A DNA stretch of 64,000 nucleotides. Origin: DYRB01 sp963709645 (lineage in GTDB: Bacteria; Pseudomonadota; Gammaproteobacteria; Chromatiales; Chromatiaceae). Below the pieces are notes generated by a model. The model ran no database searches. It was not told the DNA's origin and saw only the letters and a list, made by a program, of their open reading frames with translations. The stretch spans positions 124,001 through 188,000 of the forward strand of contig CAVPXP010000007.1 of assembly GCA_963709645.1 (NCBI GenBank), written 5' to 3'. Below, piece after piece: positions 9,169-18,382 of this stretch (positions are counted from its first letter, which is position 1; each line of letters starts with the position of its first letter). A program made the position numbers and the translations under genes.

Positions 9169-10059
9169 TCACTGGTCGCCATACCCCAGCATCGCCAGGG
9201 CCGCCTCGTCGCTGGACCAGCTCTTCTTGACCTTGACCCAGACCTCCAGGTGCACCGGGCAGCCGAAGAGCTTCTGCATCTCCAGGCGGGCCTGCGTGGC
9301 GGCGGCCTTGAGCGCCTCCCCGCGGCTGCCGATGACGATGGCCTTCTGCCCCGGCCGCTGCACCCAGATCAGGGCGTGGATGCGGTAGCGCCCCCCCTCG
9401 TCTTCGAAGCGCTCGATCTGCACCGTGGTCTGGTAGGGCAGCTCCTCGCCGTAGCGCTGCATGAGCTGCTCGCGCAACAGCTCGGCGGCGAAGAATCGCT
9501 CCGACCGATCGGTGATCTGCTCCTCTGGGTAGGTGTTCTCGTGTTCCGGCAAGGCGGCAAGGACTGCCAGCTCCAGGTCCTCGACCTGAGTCCCTGAAGC
9601 GGCCGAGACCGGCACCACTGCGAGGAATGGGTGGCGGGCCCCAAGCTCTTGGAGATAGGGCAGCAGGCGCGGTTTGTCTTTGACCGCATCGACCTTGTTG
9701 ACGACGGCGATGGTCGTAACCCCCTCTGCGACGATGGCGGCCAAGGCCTTGGCATCCTCGTCGGTCCAACGCATGGCCTCAACCACGAAGAGCGCCAGGT
9801 CCACGTCGGCCATGGCAGCCCGTGCGGCGCGGTTGAGGTAGCGGTTCAGCGCGCTGTCCCCGCGCTCGTGAATGCCTGGGGTATCGAGAAAGACCATCTG
9901 TCCTTCCTCGCGCGTCTTGATGCCGAGAACCGCATGGCGGGTGGTCTGCGCCTTATGGCAGGTGATGACCAGCTTCTGCCCAAGGATGCGGTTGAGCAAG
10001 GTGGACTTGCCGACGTTGGGCCGGCCGACGATGGCCACAGTCCCGGAGCGATTAGGCAT
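9169..10059 (-). CDS. era: GTPase Era
   Basis: 296 aa; essential GTPase that binds 16S rRNA and the 30S subunit during maturation. The G1 loop is GRPNVGKSTLLN (residues about 12-23), G3 is DTPGIH, and G4 is NKVD. A C-terminal type-2 KH domain follows, with GQKAIVIGSRGEALKAAATQ then VHLEVWVKVKKSW. The start overlaps the rnc stop by eight bases, showing coupling to RNase III in the lepB-(DUF4845)-rnc-era-recO-pdxJ operon. Nothing is unusual. Confidence 0.96.
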   Translation of the reverse strand: MPNRSGTVAIVGRPNVGKSTLLNRILGQKLVITCHKAQTTRHAVLGIKTREEGQMVFLDTPGIHERGDSALNRYLNRAARAAMADVDLALFVVEAMRWTDEDAKALAAIVAEGVTTIAVVNKVDAVKDKPRLLPYLQELGARHPFLAVVPVSAASGTQVEDLELAVLAALPEHENTYPEEQITDRSERFFAAELLREQLMQRYGEELPYQTTVQIERFEDEGGRYRIHALIWVQRPGQKAIVIGSRGEALKAAATQARLEMQKLFGCPVHLEVWVKVKKSWSSDEAALAMLGYGDQ

Positions 10060-10738
10060 CGCGGGCGCCCTCCAGGAGTTTCAGCAGGGTTTCCGCGGCC
10101 TGTTGCTCTGCCCTCCGCCGGCTGGTTCCGTCGCCTAAGCTCACGGTGCCATCGTCGGGGAGCATGCAACGCACCCGGAAGACCTGCGCATGCTGGGTGC
10201 CGGAAATCTCGGTGACCTGATATTCGGGTAGCGGCCTCCGGCGCGACTGGAGAATCTCCTGAAGGCGGGTCTTTGGGTCCTTTCCCCAGGCACCGGAGGA
10301 AAGGCCGTCCAGCAAGGGGCCGAACACGGCGAGGATGACGCCCCGTGCCGCCTCGAACCCCTCGTCGAGATAGACCGCGGCGAGCAGGGCCTCGACCGCG
10401 TCCGCGAGGATAGAGTCCCGCGCATGACCCCCGGTGCGCGTCTCCCCCGCCCCGAGCCGAAGGTAGTCCCCCAGTGACAGGCTGCGGGCGAGGTGCGCGA
10501 GAGATTCCTGCTTAACTAGGGTGGCCCGCATGCGGCTAAGGTGCCCTTCGTCCGCCGCCGGAAAGCGTTCCCAAAGCGCCTGGGCAATGACGAAACCGAG
10601 CAGGGCATCTCCCAAGAATTCCAGGCGCTCGTTGTTGTCTCCCCCCGCGCTGCGATGGGTCAGCGCCTGCCGAAGGAGACCCTCGCTGAGACCCGGTCGA
10701 CCCAGGGAACGGGACAGGCGCTGCAAATCGGGGGTCAC
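10052..10738 (-). CDS. rnc: Ribonuclease III
   Basis: 228 aa; double-strand-specific endoribonuclease that processes rRNA precursors and some mRNAs. The signature NNERLEFLGDALLGFVIA (about residues 35-52) carries catalytic acidic residues, and a second acidic cluster is seen at DSILADAVEALLAAVYLDEG. A C-terminal dsRNA-binding domain (about 155-225) ends with SRRRAEQQAAETLLKLLE. It overlaps both neighbours by a few bases (DUF4845 gene upstream, era downstream), so translation is coupled. Confidence 0.96.
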   Translation of the reverse strand: MTPDLQRLSRSLGRPGLSEGLLRQALTHRSAGGDNNERLEFLGDALLGFVIAQALWERFPAADEGHLSRMRATLVKQESLAHLARSLSLGDYLRLGAGETRTGGHARDSILADAVEALLAAVYLDEGFEAARGVILAVFGPLLDGLSSGAWGKDPKTRLQEILQSRRRPLPEYQVTEISGTQHAQVFRVRCMLPDDGTVSLGDGTSRRRAEQQAAETLLKLLEGARDA

Positions 10739-11112
10739 TGGCGCGGTAGGGTAGCCTGATAGTTGAAAGACAACACGGCATCGATGTTGAAGAAGAGGTG
10801 CACCCGTACCTCATAGTCCGCAACCAGCTTCCATGCGGAATCCTTCTGCTCGACGCTAAACGTCTGGGGCGGCAGCCCGCGGACATTGTTTATCTCGAGC
10901 CGACTGCTGAGTTTGGACATGATCTCCGCCCGGCCCTTGCCCTTCAACTCCGTATCCTCTGACACGGCGTTCATCGCCGACTTGACGGTCAAGTATTCCA
11001 TATATTCAGGTCCAAGCTTGAACACCACGGTGAGCACCAGAGCCCCGACCGCTAGCCAAGCCATGACCCCAATCATCCCCAATCCGCGTTGCCGCCGCAT
11101 AAAGCTGTTCAT
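10735..11112 (-). CDS. DUF4845 membrane protein
   Basis: 125 aa from the ATG at 11112 (MNSFMRRQRGLGMIGVM). One N-terminal membrane helix (about residues 10-32) is followed by a small extracytoplasmic domain rich in polar residues and ending NYQATLPRQ. DUF4845 proteins are found between lepB and rnc in many Gammaproteobacteria; their function is unknown. The N-terminus (basic stretch, then QRGLGMIGVM and a hydrophobic helix) vaguely recalls type IV pilin-like leaders, but no proven processing site is visible. The stop overlaps the rnc start. Confidence 0.85.
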   Translation of the reverse strand: MNSFMRRQRGLGMIGVMAWLAVGALVLTVVFKLGPEYMEYLTVKSAMNAVSEDTELKGKGRAEIMSKLSSRLEINNVRGLPPQTFSVEQKDSAWKLVADYEVRVHLFFNIDAVLSFNYQATLPRQ

Positions 11113-11128
11113 GATGTCGCATCCACCG

Positions 11129-11959
11129 CTAGTTGACCAACTTACCCAGCCGTTCCCATTCAATCGGAAAGCCGTCGCGTTGTCCGTCCCAATGCATCCA
11201 GATGGCAAAGGCCTTGCCCACAAGATTGTGGTCGGGGACCAGACCCCAGCACCGGCTGTCGTTGCTGTTGTCGCGGTTGTCCCCCATGGCAAAGTAGTGC
11301 CCCGGCGGGACGGTGATGGGCCCGTTGGCCAGCACTCGACAACCCGGAGGGAGGTCGGGAGCCATGGGGTTGATCAGGATGGCGTGGTCGCGGCCGGTGA
11401 TGCCCTCCTCTGCGATGAGGTAGCCCGTCTGACCCGCGCCCGAGCCGACCCCCACATACCGGCCGTCGGGCACCTGCGGCATCGGCTGGCCGTTCACGAA
11501 CAGGGTCTTGTCACGGTACTCGATGCGGTCCCCGGGGATGCCCACCAGACGCTTGATGTAGTCCGTGGACGGGTCCATGGGAAATCGGAAGACGACCACG
11601 TCGCCGCGCTCGGGGTTGCCGACGTCGAAGAACTTGGTGTCCAGCACCGGGAGCCGCAACCCGTAGGCATATTTGTTGACGAGGATGAAGTCGCCCACCA
11701 AAAGGGTCGGCATCATGGACCCCGAGGGAATGCGAAATGGCTCCACCAGGAAGGAACGCAGCAAGAGCACTGCCAGAATCACCGGGAAGAAGGACCGGGC
11801 GTACTCCACCACCATCGGCTCATGGGCAGTCCCGGCGGGGCCGGCGCCCGCCTCCGCGAGACGCCGCCGACGGGGAGCGAGCAGGACGGCGTCCAAGAGC
11901 CAGATAGCGCCCGTCACGAGGGTGGCGAGCACGAGCAAGGCAGGAAAATTAAAGCTCAT
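11129..11959 (-). CDS. lepB: Signal peptidase I
   Basis: 276 aa; inner-membrane serine peptidase that removes signal peptides from exported proteins. There are two N-terminal membrane helices (about residues 5-22 and 55-75). The catalytic Ser is in IPSGSMMPTLLVGD and the catalytic Lys in YIKRLVGIPGDRIEY. Box E is represented by YFAMGDNRDNSNDSR (about residues 228-242). It is first in the lepB-DUF4845-rnc-era line and lies downstream of lepA, about 125 bp apart. Many secreted proteins in this window (cytochrome c4, PCu(A)C protein, MucD) would be its substrates. Confidence 0.95.
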   Translation of the reverse strand: MSFNFPALLVLATLVTGAIWLLDAVLLAPRRRRLAEAGAGPAGTAHEPMVVEYARSFFPVILAVLLLRSFLVEPFRIPSGSMMPTLLVGDFILVNKYAYGLRLPVLDTKFFDVGNPERGDVVVFRFPMDPSTDYIKRLVGIPGDRIEYRDKTLFVNGQPMPQVPDGRYVGVGSGAGQTGYLIAEEGITGRDHAILINPMAPDLPPGCRVLANGPITVPPGHYFAMGDNRDNSNDSRCWGLVPDHNLVGKAFAIWMHWDGQRDGFPIEWERLGKLVN

Positions 11960-12085
11960 GGGCTGGATCGTCCGCTCATCGTCTGTAAGGGTGTCTTGGG
12001 GCGGTCCGCGCGGGTCGGCGCGGACGGTGATTTGGGTGTGGTCGATCGTCTCGGGCGACGATTCGGGGGCTGATCGGTTAGACGG

Positions 12086-13892
12086 TCAATTATCCTTGCC
12101 GACCTGAAGCACGGCAAGAAATGCCTCCTGGGGAATTTCCACCCGCCCGACCTGCTTCATGCGCCGCTTTCCGGCCTTCTGCTTCTCCAGGAGCTTGCGC
12201 TTGCGCGTGGCGTCGCCGCCGTAGCACTTGGCGGTGACGTTCTTGCGCAGGGCCTTGACGGTGCTGCGGGCGATGACTTTGCTGCCAATGGCGGCCTGGA
12301 TTGCAACCTCGAACATCTGCCTCGGGATCAGATCCTTCATGCGATCGGTCAGATCCCGACCGCGGGACTGAGCATGGTCGCGGTGAACGATCACGGAGAG
12401 GGCGTCCACCGGCTCGCCATTGATCAGCAGATCGAACTTGACCAGGGCGGCAGCCTGGAAGCGCTTGAATTCGTATTCGAAGGAGGCGAAGCCGCGGGTG
12501 GCGGATTTCAGGCGGTCGAAGAAGTCCAACACCACTTCCGCCATGGGCAACTCATAGCTGACCTGGACCTGGCCCCCCACGTAGTGGAGCTTCTTCTGGA
12601 CCCCGCGTTTCTCGATGCACAAATTGATGACCCCGCCCAGGTGCTCCTGGGGGACGAGGATGTGGGCCTCGATAATGGGTTCGCGGACCTCGCTGACCTT
12701 GCTCGTCTCCGGCAGATTCGCCGGGTTGTCGACCATGACGATGGTGCCGTCGTTACGCAGGACCTCATAGATGACCGTCGGGGCCGTGGTGATGAGATCG
12801 AGGTCGTATTCGCGCTCCAGGCGCTCCTGCACGATCTCCATGTGCAGCATGCCGAGGAAGCCGCAACGGAATCCGAAGCCCAGGGCCTGGGAGGTCTCGG
12901 GCTCGTAGAACAGGGAGGCGTCGTTGAGGCGCAGCTTCGCCAGGGCGTCGCGCAGTTCCTCGTAGGCGTCGGTGTCCACCGGGTAGAGCCCGGCGAAGAC
13001 CCGGGGCTGGACCTGTCGGAAACCTGGAAGCCGCTCGGTGGCCGGGGCGGTCGGCGCGGGTGATGGTGTCCCCCACGGGAGCACCGTCGATCTCCTTGAT
13101 TCCGGCGATGAGGTAGCCGACCTCGCCGGGACCCAGTCGCAGGCGTTCCGTCTTCTTGGGCGTGAATACGCCCACGTTGTCCGCCTGGTGGCTGCGCCCG
13201 GTGGACATCATCAGGATCTTGTCACGCTTATTGATCTCGCCCTGCATGACGCGGATCAGTGATACCACACCGACGTAGGAATCGAACCAGGAGTCGATGA
13301 TCAGGGCCTGCAGCGGGGCCTCCGCATCCCCCTTGGGGGCGGGGATGTGCTCGATCAGGGCCTCCAAAAGATCCGGGATGCCCTCCCCCGTCTTGGCGCT
13401 CACCCGCAGGGCATGACTGGCATCGATGCCAATGATCTCTTCGATCTCGGTGATCACCTTGTCCGGGTCCGCCGAGGGCAGGTCGATCTTGTTCAGGACC
13501 GGCAGGACCTCGAGCCCCTGCTCGATGGCCGTGTAGCAGTTGGCCACGCTCTGGGCCTCGACCCCCTGGGCAGCGTCCACGACCAGGAGCGCCCCCTCGC
13601 AGGCGGCGAGCGAACGCGATACCTCGTAGGAGAAGTCCACGTGCCCCGGGGTGTCGATGAAGTTGAGGTGGTAGGTCTGGCCGTTCCTCGCCTTGTAGTC
13701 CAGGGTAACGCTCTGGGCCTTGATGGTGATGCCCCGTTCCCGCTCCAGGTCCATGGAGTCCAGCACTTGTGCCGACATCTCCCGCAGATCGAGACCCCCG
13801 CAGGTCTGGATAAAGCGGTCGGCGATGGTGGACTTGCCGTGGTCGATGTGGGCGATGATCGAAAAGTTGCGGATTCGGCTGAGGTCGGTCAT
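12086..13892 (-). CDS. lepA: Elongation factor 4 (LepA), frameshifted
   Basis: Ribosome-associated translational GTPase. The G1 loop AHIDHGKSTIADRF, G3 DTPGHVDFSYEV and G4 NKIDLPSAD are followed by domain II up to APVGDTITRADRP. There the frame breaks, near 13035-13055. The continuation ATERLPGFRQVQPRVFAGLYP through the LepA-specific C-terminal domain (RKRKLLEKQKAGKRRMKQVG) is complete in another frame. Total length is about 602 codons, normal for LepA. The ATG at 13892 (MTDLSRIRNFS) is preferred over an upstream TTG. A one-base omission in a C/G-rich run is the likely cause. Confidence 0.92.
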
Positions 13893-14091
13893 CTGGGGCA
13901 GATCGTGGGAAACCAATGGGCGGGCAGGACGCAGGGCCCGAACAGGGTGGGATTCGGGCCCTGCGGGCGGCGTGGAGGCAAGGACTTGCAGGCAGTGGCT
14001 TTGGGTCCCGCGCCACAGCAGCGGCCGGGATCATACCAGAACGGTCGCGGGCTGGGTTAACCGGGGAGTCCCGTCAGGCGGGGAAGGAGGC

Positions 14092-14126
14092 GGCGGGGTG
14101 CGAGATTCGATGTCTGCCACCCCGCC
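14092..14126 (-). terminator. Possible hairpin downstream of mucD
   Basis: A perfect 9-bp stem (ggcggggtg / caccccgcc) with a 16-base loop lies just past the mucD stop on the minus strand. There is no clear T-run, so an intrinsic terminator is uncertain. It would separate the sigma-E operon from lepA. Confidence 0.35.
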
Positions 14127-14148
14127 ACCGGACCACCGCCAGTTGCCG

Positions 14149-15573
14149 CTACGCTTTGGGCACTTTCAACGCATAGAACATTCGCCCGCCGCCTCGCTGG
14201 ACCAACATGGCCACGGAGCGCCCGGGCGGGATAGCCTCCACCAACTCCTTGAACTGCCGGGCATCGGTCACCGCCTGGTTGTCGAGCATCAGCACCACGT
14301 CCCCCGATCGGATGCCGACTTGCTCGGCCGGACCTGGCTTGACGTCCTCCACCAGAACGCCGCCCTTTGCGATCTCCGTTTGCTCGCGCTGTTCCGGGGT
14401 CAGGTCACGTACCACCAGGCCCAGACGATTGGCTGCCGCCGGTTCCCGCGGCCCGGGCTTACCCGCGATCTCGTCCTCCTCGGGGAGCTCGCCGATCATC
14501 ACCGTCAGTTCGCGCGGACGCCCCCTCCGTAGGACCTCGACCTTAGCCGACTGTCCCACCCGGGTGACCCCGACCAGTTGCGGCAGGGTGCTGGAGGCGC
14601 CGACCTCGGTCCCATCGTACTTGAGGATGACGTCGCCCGGCTCGAACCCCGCCTTTTCCGCCGGGCTCCCGGGCAGGACCTGTGCGACCAGGGCCCCGAT
14701 GGGCTGCTTCATGCCGAACGTCTCGGCAAGGTCGCGAGTCACGTCCTGGATCAGAACCCCCAGCCAGCCCCGGCTCACGCGCCCTTTGGTCTTGAGCTGT
14801 TCCACGGCGTCCATGGCGACCTCGATGGGGATGGCGAAGGACAGCCCCATGAAGCCCCCGGTCCGGCTGTAGATCTGGGAGTTGACCCCCACCACTTCAC
14901 CGTCGAGGTTGAAGAGCGGTCCGCCCGAGTTGCCGGGGTTAATGGCGACGTCGGTCTGAATGAAGGGGACATAGTTCTCACTCGGAAGGCTGCGCCCGGT
15001 GGCACTGACGATGCCGGCGGTCGCCGAGTGCTCGAAACCGAAGGGCGAGCCGATGGCCAGGACCCACTCGCCAACTTTGAGATCCTTACCAGAGCCCAAC
15101 TTGGCCGTCGGTAGGTCGCTCGCATCGACCTTGAGCAGCGCGGTATCGCTGCGTTTGTCCGAACCCACCACCGTGGCGACGAACTCCCGCCGGTCGTGGG
15201 TGCGCACGATGACCTCGTCCGCGGCGTCCACCACGTGATGGTTGGTCAGGATGTAACCATCGCTGGAGATGATGAATCCGGAGCCCAGAGATCGTGCCAG
15301 GGTCTCGTCGTCCGGTGCCTCCCCTTCGTCGCCGAAGTAGCGGCGCAGGAACTCGTTCAGCGGGTTCCCCTCGGGAAGGTCCGGCACCTCGAATCCGTGC
15401 GGAAGGCGCCCCTTGCTGTGGGTCTGCCTGGTGCTGATGTTGACCACCGACGGCCCCTGGGCCTCGACCAGGGTCGTGAACTCGGGCAGGCTGCTTGCCT
15501 GGACCGCAATCGGCCCAGCCACGATGCAGGTAGCCATCAAGACAGCGGCCACCAGAACTTGCGAGATTCGCAT
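14149..15573 (-). CDS. mucD: Periplasmic serine protease MucD/DegP (S1C, two PDZ)
   Basis: 474 aa. A signal peptide of about 26 residues ends in VQA. A trypsin-like domain follows with His in TNHHVV, Asp in SDTALL, and Ser in NPGNSGGPL. Two PDZ domains follow, about residues 270-360 (GWLGVLIQDVTRDLAETFGM) and 375-474 (RLGLVVRDLTPEQREQ). It degrades or refolds misfolded envelope proteins. It ends the rpoE-rseA-rseB-rseC-mucD line, as in Pseudomonas, so sigma-E control is expected. About 80 bp separate it from rseC. Confidence 0.94.
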   Translation of the reverse strand: MRISQVLVAAVLMATCIVAGPIAVQASSLPEFTTLVEAQGPSVVNISTRQTHSKGRLPHGFEVPDLPEGNPLNEFLRRYFGDEGEAPDDETLARSLGSGFIISSDGYILTNHHVVDAADEVIVRTHDRREFVATVVGSDKRSDTALLKVDASDLPTAKLGSGKDLKVGEWVLAIGSPFGFEHSATAGIVSATGRSLPSENYVPFIQTDVAINPGNSGGPLFNLDGEVVGVNSQIYSRTGGFMGLSFAIPIEVAMDAVEQLKTKGRVSRGWLGVLIQDVTRDLAETFGMKQPIGALVAQVLPGSPAEKAGFEPGDVILKYDGTEVGASSTLPQLVGVTRVGQSAKVEVLRRGRPRELTVMIGELPEEDEIAGKPGPREPAAANRLGLVVRDLTPEQREQTEIAKGGVLVEDVKPGPAEQVGIRSGDVVLMLDNQAVTDARQFKELVEAIPPGRSVAMLVQRGGGRMFYALKVPKA

Positions 15574-15653
15574 GGGGAGTCCTCTAAATTGTCAGTCGGA
15601 ACGAGACGGTCAGGCCACGTCGGCCGCGCGGATGGCCGGACCGGTCCCGCATC

Positions 15654-16163
15654 TCAGGATACGGAGTCGGAGCCCGGCGCCACCTTTCCAGGCCGACCGC
15701 CGGGTAACGGAACAGCGACACTGGGCTCGGAAACCCGACGCAAGATGACGGCTCGGTAGGATGGGTCTCGGGTGTGGGCACGGCCGAAATGCGCAAGCCA
15801 GACCAGTCCCAGGCCGAGGCCGGCAAAAGCCATTAGAGCGCTTGCGCCATCGTCGCCGGATGCGAACAACACAGGCCCAGCCATGCCTCCCACAATGAGT
15901 CCCAGCAATGGGACCAGATAGGCCGCCAGGGACGCCCGCATCAGGCCATCCTCCGGTACGCCGACCACCACCAGATCCCCCGGTGACGCCCCGGCTCGGT
16001 TCTGGGCCTTCAACAGCAGGGGCTTGCGCCCGAGATACCGCGCCAGCAATGAGGTCCCGCAGGCCCCGTTGGCCGAGCAGCTGCCGCACGCCCCCTGACG
16101 GCGGGTTTCGACCTCCGCCAAGTCGCCTGCGACCCCTATTACCCGCCCGGTCTCCTCAATCAT
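15654..16163 (-). CDS. rseC: SoxR-reducing/RseC family membrane protein
   Basis: 169 aa from the ATG at 16163 (MIEETGRVIGVAGDLAEVET). The N-terminal RseC/MucC motif holds four cysteines in CGSCSANGACG (about residues 26-36). Two membrane helices follow (about 75-98 and 104-124), then a polar tail. RseC modulates sigma-E signalling and has been linked to reducing systems for SoxR; its exact role is unsettled. The start overlaps the rseB stop by eight bases. The tail (PLPGGRPGKVAPGSDSVS) is longer than in many homologues. Confidence 0.88.
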   Translation of the reverse strand: MIEETGRVIGVAGDLAEVETRRQGACGSCSANGACGTSLLARYLGRKPLLLKAQNRAGASPGDLVVVGVPEDGLMRASLAAYLVPLLGLIVGGMAGPVLFASGDDGASALMAFAGLGLGLVWLAHFGRAHTRDPSYRAVILRRVSEPSVAVPLPGGRPGKVAPGSDSVS

Positions 16164-17205
16164 CGGGCGTTCCCTCCTCGTGGTGCAGGCCGGCGAGCAC
16201 CGACGACACGGTCTCGGCAGGTACCTGTCCGACAACAGTCACCTGATGCCCGGCCACCCGCCCACCCACAGCGTGTACGGCTCCGATGCGGGTTGGGCCC
16301 GTGAGCCCGCCTTGCCCCTCGGCCTCGACGAAGACCGACAGCGAAGCGAGGTGGTCCGTCACCAGGAAGTGCTCGATTTTGCCCTCTGGCCCCTCCGGCC
16401 AACTGTCGTGCACACGGACCGCAAAACCAGGGGGAAGGGCACCAAAGCGCCAGGGAGAGAATGGGCGAACGTCGGAGGACGATGCTTGGCGCTCTGCGGG
16501 CCTGGTCCGGGCGGCCTCGGGCCGTGTCCGGCGTGACTCCACAAGGGTCTGATCATGCTGCAAGTTCGTCGCGGCGTCCCCGGCCGGGGCAACCTCCAAG
16601 GTGGCGAACATGACCTGCTCGATGGGGTCACCCTCGGTACCCATCAGATCAGACTTGAGGGGCAGCCCGGTCTCCCGGTCTAGGTAAAAGCGGTAACCGT
16701 AGCGATAGTCGTCCCGCGGTATGACCCCCACCACGTCGGCCTCCCTGCCGGCCACTCGCGTCTCGCCCAAGGGGTGGACAAAATAGTTAGCGGCAAGGAT
16801 CGCCGGATCGATGGCGCGGGTGCGCAGAAGATCTGGGACTCCAGCCTTGCGCTTTACCGAGATGGGGGGGGCCTCGGACAGCACACAGGTCACCTCATCG
16901 CGCTGACGCGTCACCGCTCGCACCGGACCGCTGAGGGACACCAGACGCTCCTCGACATCGCCGCCAGAGACGCGATGAACGATGTAGAGCGTCTCCAGGC
17001 GATTGTCCGCGAGATAGACCAGGGTCCCCTCATAGGTAAGGCCAACCACTGCCGCTGCCATGCGTGCCAGGTGCGCGGCCGGCGAGATTTCGGGTCCAGA
17101 TTCCGGCCCCGCCTGATCCGCCTCGACGGTACCTATTCCGACCAGGGCCAGTGCGAGGGCCGGCTGCAGCAGATACCGGCCGACCACGCTAGCGGCCGGT
17201 GTCAT
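16156..17205 (-). CDS. rseB: Sigma-E regulatory protein RseB/MucB
   Basis: 349 aa periplasmic protein with a signal peptide (hydrophobic residues about 10-28, ending VEA). The LolA-like N-terminal lipid-binding domain reads LTYEGTLVYLADNRLETLYIVHRV, then YRYGYRFYLDRETGLPLKSDL. The C-terminal domain (about 235-345) contains LPPGFAVRVHD and HFLVTDHLASLSVFVE. RseB binds RseA and mis-sorted LPS, tuning RseA cleavage. It overlaps rseA (17189) and rseC, so the operon is tightly coupled. Confidence 0.92.
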   Translation of the reverse strand: MTPAASVVGRYLLQPALALALVGIGTVEADQAGPESGPEISPAAHLARMAAAVVGLTYEGTLVYLADNRLETLYIVHRVSGGDVEERLVSLSGPVRAVTRQRDEVTCVLSEAPPISVKRKAGVPDLLRTRAIDPAILAANYFVHPLGETRVAGREADVVGVIPRDDYRYGYRFYLDRETGLPLKSDLMGTEGDPIEQVMFATLEVAPAGDAATNLQHDQTLVESRRTRPEAARTRPAERQASSSDVRPFSPWRFGALPPGFAVRVHDSWPEGPEGKIEHFLVTDHLASLSVFVEAEGQGGLTGPTRIGAVHAVGGRVAGHQVTVVGQVPAETVSSVLAGLHHEEGTPDD

Positions 17206-17782
17206 AGCTGACCAGGGTCGCGTAGGGAAGCATGCCGTTGATTCCAGTCGCCGGAGCGTACTCCTGATGATTCACCAGCAGGCGATCGAGCTTACTCGCT
17301 ACGCCGGGCTCGTCCACATGCCAGCGCTGGAACGGCCGCCCGACCAGGAAGCGCTCCGATGCGGCGGCCTGGGATTCAGGAACCGCCGTATGCTCCGCCG
17401 TCTGTGCCATGGTGGATGCCGCCGACGGGATGGAGGCCGGCTCGAACAGGCTCGGGACGGCAAGAACGGCCAGAAAAGCGGCGGATGCGGCTAGGGCCAC
17501 CCCCGCGAAAGGGGCAAGCCGCGATGGACGCCGCGCCCGGGGAGCAGCTGGAGCGAGAACGGTGGGTTCGCTCGCGACCCGCGCGCGGGTCTCTTCGGCA
17601 ACGTCCCGGTATGCCATGACAACCGGCTCGCCGCGTAATGCACCGCCGATGAGGTGGTATCGCTCCCAGGCGCCTCGCAGCTCCGGGTCGCGTTCCAAGG
17701 TGTCAAGCACGCCATTGGCCTGGGCCGCGGTCAGCTCGCCGTCGAGAAGGGCCGAGAGGGCTTGTTGTTGCTGTTCTTTCAT
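17189..17782 (-). CDS. rseA: Anti-sigma-E factor RseA/MucA
   Basis: 197 aa. The N-terminal cytoplasmic sigma-binding domain begins MKEQQQQALSALLDGELT and includes a GAWERYHLIGGALRGE helix pair. One membrane helix (about residues 92-112, APFAGVALAASAAFLAVLAV) is followed by a periplasmic segment. The C-terminal motif QRWHVDEPGVASKLDRLLVNHQEY resembles the MucA C-terminus. It sequesters RpoE until cleaved by DegS-type and RseP proteases. A candidate DegS-like protease is encoded at 23444-24721. Confidence 0.92.
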   Translation of the reverse strand: MKEQQQQALSALLDGELTAAQANGVLDTLERDPELRGAWERYHLIGGALRGEPVVMAYRDVAEETRARVASEPTVLAPAAPRARRPSRLAPFAGVALAASAAFLAVLAVPSLFEPASIPSAASTMAQTAEHTAVPESQAAASERFLVGRPFQRWHVDEPGVASKLDRLLVNHQEYAPATGINGMLPYATLVSYDTGR

Positions 17783-17803
17783 CGCGTGGGCCTAAGCAGT
17801 TCG

Positions 17804-18382
17804 CTATTGGGTCAGCAGGGGTCGCAAACGTTTGTCGATGGACTCGCGGGCACGAAAGATGCGTGAACGCACTGTACCAATGGGACACTCCATGGCGTCG
17901 GCAATCTCTTCGTAGCTCATCCCTTCGATCTCACGCAGGACGATGGCGGTGCGCAGATCGTCGGGCAGATCGTCGAGGGCCGCCTGCACCGTCCGGGCGA
18001 TCTCGTCGGTGAGCAGCTCCCGCTCCGGGGTGGCGTGCTCGCGTAGCCGACCACCCATGTCCATCTGCTCCGCCATCTCGGCCTCCAGATCGTCCCCCGG
18101 CGGCCGCCTGCCCTGCGCAACGAGATGGTTCTTGACTGTGTTGATGGCGATACGATAGAGCCAGGTATAAAAGGCACTGTCTCCCCGAAAGCGGGGCAAG
18201 GCCCTATAGGCCTTGAGGAACGCTTCCTGGGTGACGTCCAGGACCTCGCTCGAATCGCGCATGTACCGCGCGATGAGGTTGGCGACCTTCTGCTGGTACT
18301 TGACCACCAAGAGGTCGAAGGCGCGCTTATCCCCCATCTGGGCCCGCGCCACCAGCTCCTCATCCGGCCCTCGCTCAGACAT
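17804..18382 (-). CDS. rpoE: ECF sigma factor RpoE (AlgU/sigma-E)
   Basis: 192 aa; envelope-stress sigma factor. Region 2 (about residues 20-95) includes FDLLVVKYQQKVANLIARY, VLDVTQEAFLKAYRALPRFRG and AFYTWLYRIAINTVKNHL. Region 4 (about 130-185) includes LPDDLRTAIVLREIEGMSYEEIA and GTVRSRIFRARE. Length and motifs match E. coli RpoE and Pseudomonas AlgU closely. It is first in the five-gene operon, and a possible autoregulatory promoter lies about 40 bp upstream of the start. Confidence 0.96.
   Translation of the reverse strand: MSERGPDEELVARAQMGDKRAFDLLVVKYQQKVANLIARYMRDSSEVLDVTQEAFLKAYRALPRFRGDSAFYTWLYRIAINTVKNHLVAQGRRPPGDDLEAEMAEQMDMGGRLREHATPERELLTDEIARTVQAALDDLPDDLRTAIVLREIEGMSYEEIADAMECPIGTVRSRIFRARESIDKRLRPLLTQ

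Noticed and set aside
10886..12073. Long plus-strand open frame (395 codons)
   Set aside because: It is antisense to lepB and the DUF4845 gene, has His/Val/Gly-rich shadow composition, and no ribosome-binding site.
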